Origin: Leclercia sp. S52 | GTDB lineage: Bacteria > Pseudomonadota > Gammaproteobacteria > Enterobacterales > Enterobacteriaceae | Assembly (NCBI RefSeq): GCF_039727615.1 | Contig: NZ_CP152474.1 | Span: forward strand, 4,092,001 to 4,156,000 | DNA: 64,000 bases | Reading direction: 5' to 3' | Shown: in pieces, positions 41,072-53,943 of the stretch | How the letters are laid out: each line of letters starts with the position of its first letter | How positions within the stretch are numbered: the first letter of the stretch is position 1 | Made by a program: the position numbers and the translations under genes | Notes under the pieces: model-generated | Told to the model about the DNA's origin: nothing | Databases searched by the model: none | Seen by the model: only the letters and a program-made list of their open reading frames with translations

Positions 41072-41968
41072 CTACCCCTGCATCATCCTGATCCGCGCCG
41101 CATCTTCCCCTGGAGTGACCCCGAAGTAACGTTTGAACTCCCGGCTGAACTGCGACGCGCTTTCATACCCCACCCGCAGCGCGGCCGCGCTGGCTTTCAT
41201 ACCGTCGTGGATCATCATCATCCGCGCCTTGTGCAGGCGATAGCTTTTGAGATATTGCAGCGGCGAGGTGCTGGTCACCGATTTGAAATTATGGTGGAAC
41301 GCCGAGACGCTCATGTTGGCCTCAGCCGCCAGCTGATCGACGCTCAGGTTTTCGGTGTACTGGCTCTCGATGCGCTTCAGCACCCGGCTGATCAGGCTGA
41401 AATGGGTCTGACGGCTGACCAGCGCCAGCAGCGCCCCGCCCCCCGGCCCCAGCAGCACGTGATAGAGGATCTCACGCACTATCTGCTTTCCGAGGATGCG
41501 CGCGTCCAGCGGGCGCTCCATCACGTCCAGCAGGCGCTCAATGGCGCAGAGGATCTCATCCGTCAGCGTGGCGGAGTTGATCCCGCTTGCCGCCATCGAC
41601 GGGCAAAACAGCTCGTCCTCGCCAATGTCCATCAGCAGCTCCTGCAGCTGCAGGATATCCACATTTAAACGGATCCCTGCCAGCGGCACGGCTTCTGTCG
41701 CGAAGGTTTCACATTCAAAGGGTAAAGGTACTGTCAGTAGCAGGTATTCACGCGGGTCGTAACGGAATACCCGCTCGTTGATATAGCCAATTTTATGCCC
41801 GGAAAAGAGAAAAATGATACCCGGCTGATACATCACCGGCGTGCGCGTGCCGGGCTGGGTGCCGTACAGCAGGCGCACGTCCGGCAGCAGCGCTTCGAGA
41901 TTATTTGCTTTATCTTTCAGTCTTTTAATTTGTGCCGTCAGGTGCAGGCAGGTTTCATCGCGGTTCAT
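41072..41968 (-). CDS. yqhC: yqhC: AraC-family activator of yqhD-dkgA
   Basis: 298 residues. The N-terminal cupin-like domain is followed by a C-terminal AraC double helix-turn-helix (about 200-295) with [20 protein letters not shown] and [19 protein letters not shown]. coli YqhC senses aldehydes such as glyoxal and activates yqhD and dkgA, which lie divergently downstream here as well. The six-C run at 41449-41454 is in frame and natural. Confidence 0.95.
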   Translation of the reverse strand: MNRDETCLHLTAQIKRLKDKANNLEALLPDVRLLYGTQPGTRTPVMYQPGIIFLFSGHKIGYINERVFRYDPREYLLLTVPLPFECETFATEAVPLAGIRLNVDILQLQELLMDIGEDELFCPSMAASGINSATLTDEILCAIERLLDVMERPLDARILGKQIVREILYHVLLGPGGGALLALVSRQTHFSLISRVLKRIESQYTENLSVDQLAAEANMSVSAFHHNFKSVTSTSPLQYLKSYRLHKARMMMIHDGMKASAAALRVGYESASQFSREFKRYFGVTPGEDAARIRMMQG

Positions 41969-42151
41969 CTTTGCTCAATCCGTCCAGGGTTTCCGACGTT
42001 TGCAGTGTGCGCGGTTTTTCACAGTTTCTCCAGCACGGTGTAGAAATGGGCAAGACAACGGCAGGAATGTGCATTGAGAGGAGAGCCTGCGCTCGCCACA
42101 ATGGGCACCATCAGTTAGCCCGGTATTTTCACCCACCTAAGGGAACGAACC

Positions 42152-43315
42152 ATGAACAATTTCAATCTGCATACCCCGACCCGCATTCTGTTTGGTAAAG
42201 ACGCTATCGCCGATCTGCGCGAGCAGATCCCGGCCGACGCCCGCGTGCTGATCACCTACGGCGGCGGCAGCGTGAAGAAAAACGGCGTGCTGGATCAGGT
42301 CTACAGCGCGCTGGACGGTCTGGACGTGCGTGAGTTTGGCGGCATCGAGCCGAACCCCTCTTACGAAACCCTGATGAACGCGGTGAAAATCGCCCGCGAC
42401 GAGAAGATCACCTTCCTGCTGGCCGTCGGCGGTGGCTCCGTGCTGGACGGCACCAAGTTTATCGCCGCAGCGGCCCACTATGCTGACGGTATCGACCCGT
42501 GGCACATCCTGCAGACCGGCGGCAGCGACATCAAAAGCGCCATCCCGATGGGCTCCGTTCTGACCCTGCCTGCTACCGGCTCCGAATCCAACAAAGGTGC
42601 GGTGATCTCCCGTAAAACCACCGGCGACAAGCAGGCCTTTATGAACGAGCACGTACAGCCGGTGTTTGCGGTACTGGATCCGGTTTACACCTACACCCTG
42701 CCGCCGCGTCAGGTGGCGAACGGCGTGGTGGACGCCTTTGTCCATACCGTTGAGCAGTACGTCACCTACCCGGTGAACGCCAAAATCCAGGATCGTTTCG
42801 CCGAGGGCATTCTGCTGACCCTGATCGAAGACGGCCCGCTGGCGCTGAAAGAGCCAGAAAACTACGAAGTGCGTGCCAACGTGATGTGGGCCGCGACTCA
42901 GGCGCTGAACGGCCTGATCGGTGCTGGCGTGCCGCAGGACTGGGCCACCCACATGCTGGGCCACGAGCTGACCGCGATGCACGGCCTCGATCATGCCCAG
43001 ACCCTGGCGGTGGTGCTGCCCGCGCTGTGGAATGAAAAACGCGACACCAAGCGCGGCAAACTGCTGCAGTACGCTGAGCGCGTCTGGGGTATTACCGAGG
43101 GTTCTGACGACGATCGTATCGATGCCGCTATCGCCGCGACCCGCAACTTCTTCGAGCAGCTGGGCGTGCCTACGCGCCTCTCCGGCTACGGCCTGGACGG
43201 GAGCTCCATCCCTGCCCTGCTGGCGAAACTCGAAGAGCACGGCATGACCCAAATCGGTGAGCATCACGACATTACCCTCGACGTGAGCCGCCGTATTTAC
43301 GAGGCCGCTCGCTAA
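42152..43315 (+). CDS. yqhD: yqhD: NADPH-dependent alcohol/aldehyde dehydrogenase
   Basis: 387 residues, the same length as E. coli YqhD, an iron-type (type III) alcohol dehydrogenase that reduces short-chain and reactive aldehydes. The nucleotide motif AVGGGSVLDGTKFIA is near 90-105, and the metal ligands lie in VVDAFVHTVEQY and HMLGHELTAMHGLDHAQ. The 183-bp gap to yqhC is where YqhC should bind. Confidence 0.97.
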   Translation: MNNFNLHTPTRILFGKDAIADLREQIPADARVLITYGGGSVKKNGVLDQVYSALDGLDVREFGGIEPNPSYETLMNAVKIARDEKITFLLAVGGGSVLDGTKFIAAAAHYADGIDPWHILQTGGSDIKSAIPMGSVLTLPATGSESNKGAVISRKTTGDKQAFMNEHVQPVFAVLDPVYTYTLPPRQVANGVVDAFVHTVEQYVTYPVNAKIQDRFAEGILLTLIEDGPLALKEPENYEVRANVMWAATQALNGLIGAGVPQDWATHMLGHELTAMHGLDHAQTLAVVLPALWNEKRDTKRGKLLQYAERVWGITEGSDDDRIDAAIAATRNFFEQLGVPTRLSGYGLDGSSIPALLAKLEEHGMTQIGEHHDITLDVSRRIYEAAR

Positions 43316-43420
43316 GCGATTTTGCACGCTTACCTTTCGTTTTTCGGCATTTAGGCCAGGCTTAATGCACATACGCCACCAGAGGAGTACCCCTGGTGGA
43401 TGTCCAATGAAGGAGGAAAA

Positions 43421-44248
43421 ATGGCAAACCAAACCGTAATCAAGCTTCAGGACGGCAACGTAATGCCCCAGTTGGGGCTCGGCGTATGGAAAGCCGGTAA
43501 CGACGAGGTCGTGTCCGCCATTCATAAAGCACTGGAAGTCGGCTATCGCTCCATTGATACCGCAGCCGCCTACAAAAATGAGGACGGCGTGGGCAAAGCG
43601 TTGGCCAGCGCCGGTGTATCACGCGATGAGTTATTCATCACTACCAAGCTGTGGAACGATGACCAGAAACGTCCGGCGGAAGCCCTTCAGGAGAGCCTGG
43701 ACAAGCTGCAACTCGACTTCGTCGATCTCTATCTGATGCACTGGCCGGTGCCGGCCATCGACCACTATGTCGACGCCTGGAAAGGGATGATTGAGCTGCA
43801 AAAAGCCGGGCTGGTGAAGAGCATCGGGGTCTGTAATTTCCAGGTCCACCATCTGCAGCGCCTGATTGATGAGACGGGCGTCGCCCCGGTTATCAACCAG
43901 ATTGAACTGCACCCGCTGATGCAGCAGCGCCAGCTCCACTCGTGGAATGCGACCCACAAGATCCAGACCGAATCCTGGAGCCCGCTGGCACAGGGCGGTG
44001 AAGGGGTCTTCGATCAGAAAATTATCCGCGACCTGGCCGATAAGTACGGCAAAACCCCGGCACAGATTGTCATTCGCTGGCATCTGGACTGCGGCCTGGT
44101 GGTGATCCCGAAATCCGTCACCCCATCGCGTATCGCGGAGAACTTCAAGGTGTGGGATTTCCGTCTGGATAAAGATGAGCTGAGTGAAATTGCGAAGTTG
44201 GATAAAGGCAAGCGTTTAGGCCCGGATCCGGACCAGTTTGGCGGTTAA
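43421..44248 (+). CDS. dkgA: dkgA (yqhE): 2,5-diketo-D-gluconate reductase A
   Basis: 275-residue NADPH aldo-keto reductase. Catalytic tyrosine in AAAYKNEDGVGKAL, histidine in LMHWPVP, and the cofactor stretch VIPKSVTPSRIAENF. In E. coli it reduces methylglyoxal and diketogluconate and is induced with yqhD by YqhC. The start at 43421 follows GGAGGAA. E. coli yqhG and yqhH, which follow there, are absent here; a REP element and ygiQ come next. Confidence 0.96.
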   Translation: MANQTVIKLQDGNVMPQLGLGVWKAGNDEVVSAIHKALEVGYRSIDTAAAYKNEDGVGKALASAGVSRDELFITTKLWNDDQKRPAEALQESLDKLQLDFVDLYLMHWPVPAIDHYVDAWKGMIELQKAGLVKSIGVCNFQVHHLQRLIDETGVAPVINQIELHPLMQQRQLHSWNATHKIQTESWSPLAQGGEGVFDQKIIRDLADKYGKTPAQIVIRWHLDCGLVVIPKSVTPSRIAENFKVWDFRLDKDELSEIAKLDKGKRLGPDPDQFGG

Positions 44249-44262
44249 TTGCGTTTAAAAAA

Positions 44263-44337
44263 GCCGGGTGGCGGCTTCGCCTTACCCGGCCTACGATTCA
44301 GGGTGTTGTAGGCCCGGTAAGCGCAGCGCCACCGGGC
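44263..44337. repeat. REP/BIME palindromic element
   Basis: Opposed REP units, GCCGGGTGGCGGCTTCGCC (from 44263) and GTAGGCCCGGTAAGCGCAGC (about 44308), lie between the convergent dkgA and ygiQ genes; the left arm is preceded by AAAAAA. Confidence 0.88.
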
Positions 44338-44349
44338 ATTTTTACAGGT

Positions 44350-46525
44350 TTAACCGATCTTACGTTTTACATTTTTCTTCGCCGTCGCGCCCGCGTTCGA
44401 ACGCTGGTGCACAATCGGCGTGTGCTTGGTCAGTGCCGGACGCGTATTGCGGTTCTGGCGACGCGCTTCGCGCATCTCATCCAGCGTTGGCGCAGGCACC
44501 AGGCAGTCGCGACGTGAGCCGATCAGGTGCTTTTTACCCATCTCTTCCAGCGCCTGGCGGATCAGCGGCCAGTTAGCCGGATCGTGATAACGCAGCAGGG
44601 CTTTATGCAGGCGACGCTGTTTGTCCCCCTTCGGCACCACCACATCTTCACTCTTATAACCAATCTTACTCAGCGGGTTCTTGCCGGTGTAATACATGGT
44701 GGTCGAGTTCGCCAGCGGTGACGGATAGAAGTTCTGCACCTGATCCAGACGGAAGCGGCGCTGTTTCAGCCACAGGGCCAGGTTCACCATGTCCTCATCG
44801 CGCGTACCCGGGTGCGCGGAGATGAAGTACGGGATCAGATACTGCTCTTTCCCGGCCTGTTTGGAGTAGGTATCGAACAGCTCTTTGAAGCGGTCGTAGC
44901 TGCCCATCCCCGGCTTCATCATCTTCGACAGTGGGCCTTCTTCGGTATGCTCAGGGGCAATCTTCAGATAGCCGCCCACGTGATGGGTCGCCAGCTCTTT
45001 GATGTAGCGCGGATCTTCCACCGCGATGTCGTAACGCACGCCGGAAGCGATGAGGATCTTCTTGATGCCCTTCAGGTCGCGGGCGCGACGATACAGGTTG
45101 ATCGTCGGCTCGTGGTTGGTGTCCATATGCTCGCAAATGCTCGGATAGACACAGGAGAGACGACGGCAGGTCTGCTCCGCACGCGGCGACTTACAGCGCA
45201 GCATGTACATGTTGGCCGTCGGGCCACCCAGATCGGAGATCACGCCGGTAAAGCCCGGAACCGTGTCGCGAATGGCTTCGATCTCGTTAACAATCGACTC
45301 TTCGGAACGGCTCTGAATGATGCGACCTTCGTGCTCGGTAATGGAGCAGAAAGAGCAGCCGCCAAAGCAGCCGCGCATGATATTGATCGAGAAGCGGATC
45401 ATCTCGTACGCCGGAATGCGGCTGTCACCGTATGAAGGGTGCGGCACGCGCTTGTAAGGCAGCGCAAACACGCTGTCCATCTCTTCGGTGGAGAGCGGGA
45501 TCGCCGGCGGGTTGACCCAGATATAGCGCTCGCCGTGCTTTTGCATCAGCGCACGGGCGCAGCCCGGGTTGGTTTCGTGGTGCAGAATTCGGGAGGCATG
45601 AGCGTAAAGCACTTTGTCGGCTTTGACTTTCTCAAAGGACGGCAGCAGCACGTAGGTCTTTTCCCACGGCTTTGGACGCGGCGGCTGAACGGTGATGGCT
45701 TTGGCTTCGGCTTTCTTCGGCTCAACAGGTTTGTTATCCGCACACGGCAGATCTTCGCCGTACGGATGCGGGATTGGGTCGATTTTGCCCGGCATATCGA
45801 TGATGCGGGAGTCCACCCCGCTCCAGCCCGGCAGCGCCTCTTTCACCATGATTGCGGTGTTACGCACGTCGCGGATGTTGCCTACCGGCTCGCCCTGGGA
45901 GAGACGGTGCGCCACTTCCACCAGCGGACGCTCGCCGTTGCCGAAGATCAGCATGTCGGCTTTAGAGTCCACCAGCACCGAACGGCGCACGGTATCAGAC
46001 CAGTAGTCGTAATGGGCGGTACGGCGCAGGCTCGCCTCGATGCCCCCCCAGGATGACCGGCACGTCTTTCCATGCTTCTTTGCATCGTTGGGTGTAAACG
46101 AGAGTGGCGCGATCCGGACGCTTGCCCGCCACGTTATCCGCAGTGTAGGCATCGTCGTGACGCAGTTTGCGGTCGGCAGTGTAGCGGTTGATCATCGAGT
46201 CCATGTTGCCCGCGGTGACGCCGAAGAACAGGTTCGGTTTGCCGAGGCGCATAAAGTCCTCTTTGCTGTTCCAGTCCGGCTGGGCAATGATCCCGACGCG
46301 GAAGCCCTGGGCTTCAAGCATGCGACCGCAGATCGCCATGCCAAAGCTCGGGTGATCGACGTAGGCATCGCCGGTCACCAGAATAATGTCGCAGCTGTCC
46401 CAGCCAAGTTGGTCCATCTCTTCACGAGACATCGGCAGGAACGGCGCCGGTCCAAAGCAGGCCGCCCAGTACTGGGGCCAGGAGAAGAGGTCACGATCCG
46501 GCTGGATCAGGGAAATTGCGCTCAT
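44350..46525 (-). pseudogene. ygiQ: ygiQ: radical SAM protein, UPF0313, frameshifted
   Basis: Large radical SAM enzyme of unknown reaction. The N-terminal B12-like domain opens [20 protein letters not shown], and the iron-sulfur motif CFGGCSFC (CxxxCxxC) lies in the centre. The seven-C run 46043-46049 breaks the frame between DVPVILGG and [14 protein letters not shown]; with six bases the sequence matches E. coli YgiQ and gives about 724 residues (E. coli 739). Both halves are otherwise perfectly conserved, so the shift is most likely a sequence error. Confidence 0.9.
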
Positions 46526-46615
46526 AATGCTTCCGAAGAAAAAACAGACAAAAGGAGCGGGATTATACGCTGGATCAATGTGGGAAATGAAGGAGTATTG
46601 TGCGGGGTTTTTAAC

Positions 46616-46683
46616 GCCGGGTGGCGGCTTCGCCTTACCCGGCCTACTAGCCCGTAGGCCGGGTAAGCGCAGCGCCACCCGGC
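46616..46683. repeat. REP/BIME palindromic element
   Basis: Opposed REP units GCCGGGTGGCGGCTTCGCC (46616) and GTAGGCCGGGTAAGCGCAGC (about 46654) between ftsP and ygiQ on the same strand; the right arm ends just before the ftsP stop. Confidence 0.87.
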
Positions 46684-46688
46684 ACGTT

Positions 46689-48101
46689 TTACGGTGCCGG
46701 ATTGATTAACATTTGCCCTACCGAGCCCCGGTCCATCATCTCCAGCGTCTGGCTGTGGAACAGGAACGGGAAGTGCGGCCAGGAAGGCTGACCGTAATAG
46801 ACCAGCAGCTCCACCTGCCCGTCGACCCAGACGGTATCTTTCCAGCCCCGGTCTTCCGGGAAGGGCATCGCGCCATTGACGTTACGCACCAGGAACCGCA
46901 CCCCTTCGATATGGAACGCCTGCGGCATGTCGGCGCGCACCGTCCAGCGCTCCCACGAGCCCTGCTGGGCGGTGATATCAATGCGGTTTACATCCCACAG
47001 CTGGCCGTTGATGCCCGGATCGTCGCCGAGGCTGATATCCCGGGTACGCACCGGCGTTCCGCTCAGGATCTCTTCCGGCAGCAGGCGCATCGGCAGGGTA
47101 TCGGTTACCAGCGGCAGCAGGCCGGTTGGACGCAGGGTCAACACCAGGGTCGAGACCAGAATACTCGACGGCTCAAAGAAGCCGCGCAGACGATCCACGA
47201 TGCCCGCCGCCTCGCCGCAGGTGATCGACACTTCATCGCCGTTGGTCATATCGACCAGGATTTCGCGCCGCTCGCCCGGGGCCAGCGCCAGCTGCTTCAC
47301 CGGCACCGGGGCCGGTAAGAAGCCCTGATCCCCGGCAATTACGTGCAGCGCCCGGCCATCGCTCATCTGCAGCTGGTAGCGGCGCGAGTTGGACGCGTTC
47401 AGCAGGCGCAGACGCACCCAGCCGCGTGACACCTCGACATACGGGCTCTGCGCACCGTTCACCAGCAGCGTATCACCGACGAAGCCGCCGCTGCCCGGCT
47501 CGCTGTACTCCGGCGTACCGAAGTTATCCAGCCGCTTGTCCTGAATGATGATCGGAAAGTCATCGACCCCGTAGTGATTCGGGATCGGCAGGGATTTGCT
47601 GATCTCATCCTCCACCAGCCACATCCCCGCCAGGCCGGTATAGACCTGCTGCGCGGTGCGGTTTGGCGTATTGGCGTGATACCAGAGGGTGGCCGCGTTC
47701 TGGCGAACCGGCAGCACCGGCGCCCAGTCGGCGCTCGGGGACATCATGCGTGGGGCACCGCCCAGCAGCGGGCCCGGCACCTGCAAACCGCTGATGGTCA
47801 TGGCGACGTTCTCCGCCAGGCGGTTGCTGTAGATCAGTTTGACGTCATCGCCGCTCCAGACGCGCACGGTCGGGCCGAGGTAGCGCCCGTTTACGCCCCA
47901 GACGTTCGCGCGTGTGCCCTGGGTGAACGACCAGTGGGTGCGCTGTAACGTCAGGAACAGCGGCTGACCGCGACGGGATTCAAGTAACGGCGGGATGGGC
48001 AGCGGCTGCTGCTGCCCGGCGGCGTTTGCCCTCAGCGGAACCGCACCTGCACAAAGGGCGATACCCGATGCCTGAATAAACTGACGGCGACTGAGTGACA
48101 T
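46689..48101 (-). CDS. ftsP: ftsP (sufI): cell-division protein, multicopper-oxidase-like
   Basis: 470 residues, the E. coli length. A Tat signal peptide with SRRQFIQ and cleavage after LRANA is followed by three cupredoxin-type domains. The copper ligands of true multicopper oxidases are not obvious; E. coli FtsP binds no copper and stabilises the divisome under stress. It follows plsC by about 59 bp on the same strand, as in E. coli. Confidence 0.95.
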   Translation of the reverse strand: MSLSRRQFIQASGIALCAGAVPLRANAAGQQQPLPIPPLLESRRGQPLFLTLQRTHWSFTQGTRANVWGVNGRYLGPTVRVWSGDDVKLIYSNRLAENVAMTISGLQVPGPLLGGAPRMMSPSADWAPVLPVRQNAATLWYHANTPNRTAQQVYTGLAGMWLVEDEISKSLPIPNHYGVDDFPIIIQDKRLDNFGTPEYSEPGSGGFVGDTLLVNGAQSPYVEVSRGWVRLRLLNASNSRRYQLQMSDGRALHVIAGDQGFLPAPVPVKQLALAPGERREILVDMTNGDEVSITCGEAAGIVDRLRGFFEPSSILVSTLVLTLRPTGLLPLVTDTLPMRLLPEEILSGTPVRTRDISLGDDPGINGQLWDVNRIDITAQQGSWERWTVRADMPQAFHIEGVRFLVRNVNGAMPFPEDRGWKDTVWVDGQVELLVYYGQPSWPHFPFLFHSQTLEMMDRGSVGQMLINPAP

Positions 48102-48160
48102 ATTAGCTCCATGTATAAACGTACTAACAACGCGGGAACTCGTTTTCCCTTCAGGCCGGC

Positions 48161-48898
48161 TTAAACCCTGCCAGCGGCTTCGCGCTCTGCGACTTCTTTA
48201 TCGAGCTCAGCGATTTTATTCAGCATTAATTCGCGGCAGTGGGCCGCCAGCTCGCGCACCTGATCTTTGCCATATTTACTGACATCGACCGGCGGCAGCA
48301 TCTCGACGATCACCAGGCCGTTACGCAGGCGGTTAAGGTTTATCTTATTCGATGTGTTGGAAACGCACACCGGAATAATAGGTACACCTGCTGCAATTGC
48401 GGCGTGAAACGCGCCAGTTTTGAACGGCAGCAGGCCGCGACCCCGGCTGCGGGTCCCTTCCGGGAACATCCAGATAGAGATTTTGCGCTTTTTGAAATGA
48501 TTCACCACCTCAGCGATGGTGCCGTGCGCCTTGGCGCGGTTGTTACGGTCGATCAGCAGGTTGCCGGTCAGCCAGTAGAGCAGGCCGAAGAACGGCACCC
48601 AAAGCAGGCTTTTTTTGCCCACGGTGACGGTTGGCGGCTGAACAATTTTGGCCGCGGTGACCATATCGTAGTTGTTCTGATGGTTACCGATATAGATAGC
48701 GTTGCCGTGATTCTCTGCCCCTTCCGGCAGGCGCGTTTCTACTTTCAGGCCAAACAGCGGCCCCAGACGGGCAAACATGTGGCCAAAGGTGGCAACGTGC
48801 TTTGGATTACGCGGGCTGAACAGGCAGTAAATACAGCCGAAAACACACACCAGAATACAGTAAATAACGGCAAGAATGGTTCGAACAATTAATAGCAT
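48161..48898 (-). CDS. plsC: plsC: 1-acyl-glycerol-3-phosphate acyltransferase
   Basis: 245-residue inner-membrane acyltransferase that makes phosphatidic acid from lysophosphatidic acid. Catalytic HX4D motif NHQNNYD, plus FPEGTRSRGRG for glycerol-3-phosphate binding. The ATG at 48898 (MLLIVRTILAVIYC) is the conserved start. It lies downstream of parC, 116 bp apart; a GC-rich hairpin near 48983-49004 lies between them. Confidence 0.97.
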   Translation of the reverse strand: MLLIVRTILAVIYCILVCVFGCIYCLFSPRNPKHVATFGHMFARLGPLFGLKVETRLPEGAENHGNAIYIGNHQNNYDMVTAAKIVQPPTVTVGKKSLLWVPFFGLLYWLTGNLLIDRNNRAKAHGTIAEVVNHFKKRKISIWMFPEGTRSRGRGLLPFKTGAFHAAIAAGVPIIPVCVSNTSNKINLNRLRNGLVIVEMLPPVDVSKYGKDQVRELAAHCRELMLNKIAELDKEVAEREAAGRV

Positions 48899-49014
48899 AG
48901 CGACCTCAAAAACCCCTGACAGCTGACAATTATACTGCAACGGGTAACTGCTTTGTTTTTATAACGGATATTTTTAGCGAGACCCCCTCCTGAACGGAGG
49001 GGGGAGAGGCTCTG

Positions 49015-51292
<2,278 letters not shown>

Positions 51293-51361
51293 TCAGAAAC
51301 CAGTTGGTTTCAGGCAATTTTGCCGCAGATACTACCTCATCTGGCGAGTCGAGTCACAGAG

Positions 51362-51384
51362 AAAAAGGGCCGCAATCGCGGCCC
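51362..51384 (-). terminator. terminator of ygiW
   Basis: On the minus strand GGGCCGCGATTGCGGCCC (51367-51384) forms a GC-rich stem followed by TTTTTC, 10 nt after the ygiW stop. Confidence 0.85.
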
Positions 51385-51393
51385 CTTTGCGGG

Positions 51394-51795
51394 TTATTTA
51401 TTCAGCTTGATAACCTGTTTCACGTCGATTTCGAAATCATTCCACTCTTTGTCGACTTTACCCTGCAGCTCAACCTTATCCTGCGGGGTGACGGTCACGC
51501 CGTTCCAGCGCTTGTGGTCAATCTCTACCACCACCGTACCGCTCTCATCGCGGAAGGTGTAGCGGTCGTCGGACAGGCGCTCGGTGATGTTCCCGCGCAG
51601 TTTCACCCAGCTGTCGTCCTTCTGATCCTTGACCTTCTGCGCCGTGGTGAGGTTGGCGTCGTTATCGACAAAACCGCCCTGCTGGGTTTGCGTCTGGGTT
51701 GCCGTCGCCGACGGGCCGTTAAACCCGCCCTGAGCCGCAAAAACCGGCGCAGTGGTGATCATCATGATGGCAGCAATAGCAGCGAATTTTTTCAT
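51394..51795 (-). CDS. ygiW: ygiW (visP): periplasmic OB-fold (BOF) stress protein
   Basis: 133 residues with a signal peptide cleaved after PVFA and a compact beta-rich BOF domain (VKLRGNITERLSDDRYTFRD, then EIDHKRWNGVTV). In E. coli and Salmonella the homologue responds to stress and is induced near QseBC. It is divergent from qseB, and the 138-bp gap should hold QseB sites. Confidence 0.94.
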   Translation of the reverse strand: MKKFAAIAAIMMITTAPVFAAQGGFNGPSATATQTQTQQGGFVDNDANLTTAQKVKDQKDDSWVKLRGNITERLSDDRYTFRDESGTVVVEIDHKRWNGVTVTPQDKVELQGKVDKEWNDFEIDVKQVIKLNK

Positions 51796-51933
51796 CTTAA
51801 CTCTCCCTTTAATGTCGTTTCGCAATCCATTAAACAGGGTAAACCTTAACAACTTCTTAAGCGGAAAATTTAAATTTTTTTACTGTACAGCGGAAGGTTA
51901 GAGAGGGTTTACTGGCCGCAACAGGGAGGGAAC

Positions 51934-52593
51934 ATGCGCATTTTACTGGTAGAAGACGACAAGCTGATCGGCGACGGCATTAAGGCCGGGCTGACGAAAC
52001 TGGGCTTCAGCGTGGACTGGTTCACCGAGGGAGAAACCGGCAGAGCGGCGCTCTACAGCGCCCCCTATGATGCGATATTGCTCGACCTGACGCTGCCCGG
52101 CCTCGACGGGCTGCAGATCCTGCGCGACTGGCGGGAACAGGGCCGCAGCGAGCCGGTGCTGATCCTCACCGCGCGGGATGCGCTCAACCAGCGCGTCGAG
52201 GGGTTACGCCTCGGGGCCGACGATTATCTCTGTAAACCTTTTGCGCTGATCGAAGTGGCCGCCCGCCTTGAGGCGCTGGTGCGCCGCAGCCACGGACAGG
52301 CGCGCAGCGAGCTGCGCCACGGCGGCGTGACGCTCGATCCGACTCGTCTTGTGGCCAGCCTCAACGGCGAAACCCTGGTGCTCAAGCCCAAAGAGTTCGC
52401 CCTGCTGGAGCTGCTGATGCGCAACGCGGGCCGCGTGCTGCCGCGTAAGCTGATGGAAGAGAAGCTTTATAACTGGGACGATGATGTCTCCAGCAATGCC
52501 ATAGAAGTCCACGTCCACCATCTGCGCCGCAAGCTCGGCAGCGATTTTATCCGCACCGTGCACGGCATCGGTTATACCCTGGGTGACGCATGA
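51934..52593 (+). CDS. qseB: qseB: two-component response regulator
   Basis: 219 residues of the OmpR/PhoB type. The receiver has the phosphorylated aspartate in [13 protein letters not shown] (D51) and the conserved lysine in DYLCKPF; the winged helix-turn-helix includes [14 protein letters not shown]. Partner of QseC; regulates motility and virulence genes in enterics. Overlaps qseC as ATGA. Confidence 0.96.
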   Translation: MRILLVEDDKLIGDGIKAGLTKLGFSVDWFTEGETGRAALYSAPYDAILLDLTLPGLDGLQILRDWREQGRSEPVLILTARDALNQRVEGLRLGADDYLCKPFALIEVAARLEALVRRSHGQARSELRHGGVTLDPTRLVASLNGETLVLKPKEFALLELLMRNAGRVLPRKLMEEKLYNWDDDVSSNAIEVHVHHLRRKLGSDFIRTVHGIGYTLGDA

Positions 52594-53939
52594 AACTGAC
52601 CCAACGCCTGAGCCTCAAGCTGCGCCTCACGCTGCTGTTCCTCGCCCTGTCGCTGACGGCGTGGTTTGCCGCCAGCCTGGTCGCCTGGCAGCAGACCAGC
52701 GAGAAGCTCGATAAGCTGTTCGACACCCAGCAGATGCTGTTCGCTAAACGGCTGCTGACCATGGATCTGGATGAGATCCGCGCCCCGGAGCGGATGCGCG
52801 AGGTACCGAAAAAAGCGAAACACGGGCATCTGGACGACGATGCGCTGGCCTTCGCCATCTTCACCCCCAACGGCAAAATGGTGCTCAACGACGGCGAAAA
52901 CGGGCGCGATATTCCGTATCACTATCGTCGGGAAGGTTTTGATAACGGCCAGCTCAACGACGATAACGACGAATGGCGCTTCTTATGGCTCACCGCACCG
53001 GACGGCAAGTACCGGGTGGTGGTCGGCCAGGAGCGGGAGTACCGCCAGGAGATGGCGCTGGACGTGGTCAGATCGCAGCTCACCCCGTGGCTGGTGGCCC
53101 TGCCGGTGATGCTGCTGTTGCTGATTGTGTTGTTGAGCCGTGAACTCTGGCCGCTGAAAAAGCTGACCCAAACCCTGCGCGCCCGCTCCCCCGACGCCAC
53201 CGACCGGCTGGCGACGCACGGCGTGCCCGTTGAAGTTCGCCCCCTGGTCGACGCCCTGAATCAGCTTTTCACCCGCACCCAGGAGATGATGGCCCGCGAG
53301 CGCCGCTTTACTTCGGATGCCGCCCACGAGCTGCGCAGCCCGCTAACCGCCCTGAAAGTGCAGACCGAGGTGGCACAGCTGTCGCTTGACGATCCGCAGG
53401 CGCAGGCGAAAGCCCTGACCCAGCTACACGCCGGGATCGACCGGGCCTCGCGGCTGGTTGAGCAGCTTCTGACGCTGTCGCGCCTGGATTCGCTGGAAAA
53501 TCTGGACGATGTTGAAACCCTTAATATGGCCGATTTACTCCAGTCGGCGGTGATGGAGAGCTATCACCCGGCGCAGCAGGCCGGGATTGACATTCGGTTG
53601 AACATCCACGACCCGCAGGTCACCCGCACCGGGCAGCCATTACTCCTGAGCCTGCTGGTTCGCAACCTGCTGGACAACGCCGTGCGCTACAGCCCGCGCG
53701 GTAGCCTGGTGGAGGTGACGCTCGACGCCCATAGCTTTACCGTACGCGACACCGGCCCGGGTATTTCCCCCGCCGCCCTGACGCGGATCGGAGAGCGTTT
53801 TTATCGCCCGCCCGGTCAGGATCAGACCGGCAGCGGCCTGGGCCTGTCAATCGTAAAAAGAATTGCCGCCCTGCACCGGATGCAGGTGACGCTGGGCAAC
53901 GCGCCTGACGGAGGCTTTGTCGCCCGGATCGGCTGGTAG
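52590..53939 (+). CDS. qseC: qseC: sensor histidine kinase
   Basis: 449 residues with two membrane segments enclosing a periplasmic sensor. H-box with the phosphorylated histidine in [16 protein letters not shown]-box [14 protein letters not shown] and G-box [11 protein letters not shown] with [10 protein letters not shown]. In E. coli it senses autoinducer-3 and catecholamines. The 3' end lies 4 bp from the end of the convergent DUF1906 gene (repaired). Confidence 0.95.
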   Translation: MKLTQRLSLKLRLTLLFLALSLTAWFAASLVAWQQTSEKLDKLFDTQQMLFAKRLLTMDLDEIRAPERMREVPKKAKHGHLDDDALAFAIFTPNGKMVLNDGENGRDIPYHYRREGFDNGQLNDDNDEWRFLWLTAPDGKYRVVVGQEREYRQEMALDVVRSQLTPWLVALPVMLLLLIVLLSRELWPLKKLTQTLRARSPDATDRLATHGVPVEVRPLVDALNQLFTRTQEMMARERRFTSDAAHELRSPLTALKVQTEVAQLSLDDPQAQAKALTQLHAGIDRASRLVEQLLTLSRLDSLENLDDVETLNMADLLQSAVMESYHPAQQAGIDIRLNIHDPQVTRTGQPLLLSLLVRNLLDNAVRYSPRGSLVEVTLDAHSFTVRDTGPGISPAALTRIGERFYRPPGQDQTGSGLGLSIVKRIAALHRMQVTLGNAPDGGFVARIGW

Positions 53940-53943
53940 CACG

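Noticed and set aside
42137..43525. 462-codon open frame antisense to yqhD and dkgA
   Set aside because: It spans two certain genes and their gap on the other strand with no protein-family features.
48983..49004. GC-rich hairpin between parC and plsC as a terminator
   Set aside because: No T tract follows on the transcribed strand, and plsC is expected to be read through from parC; left as a structure only.
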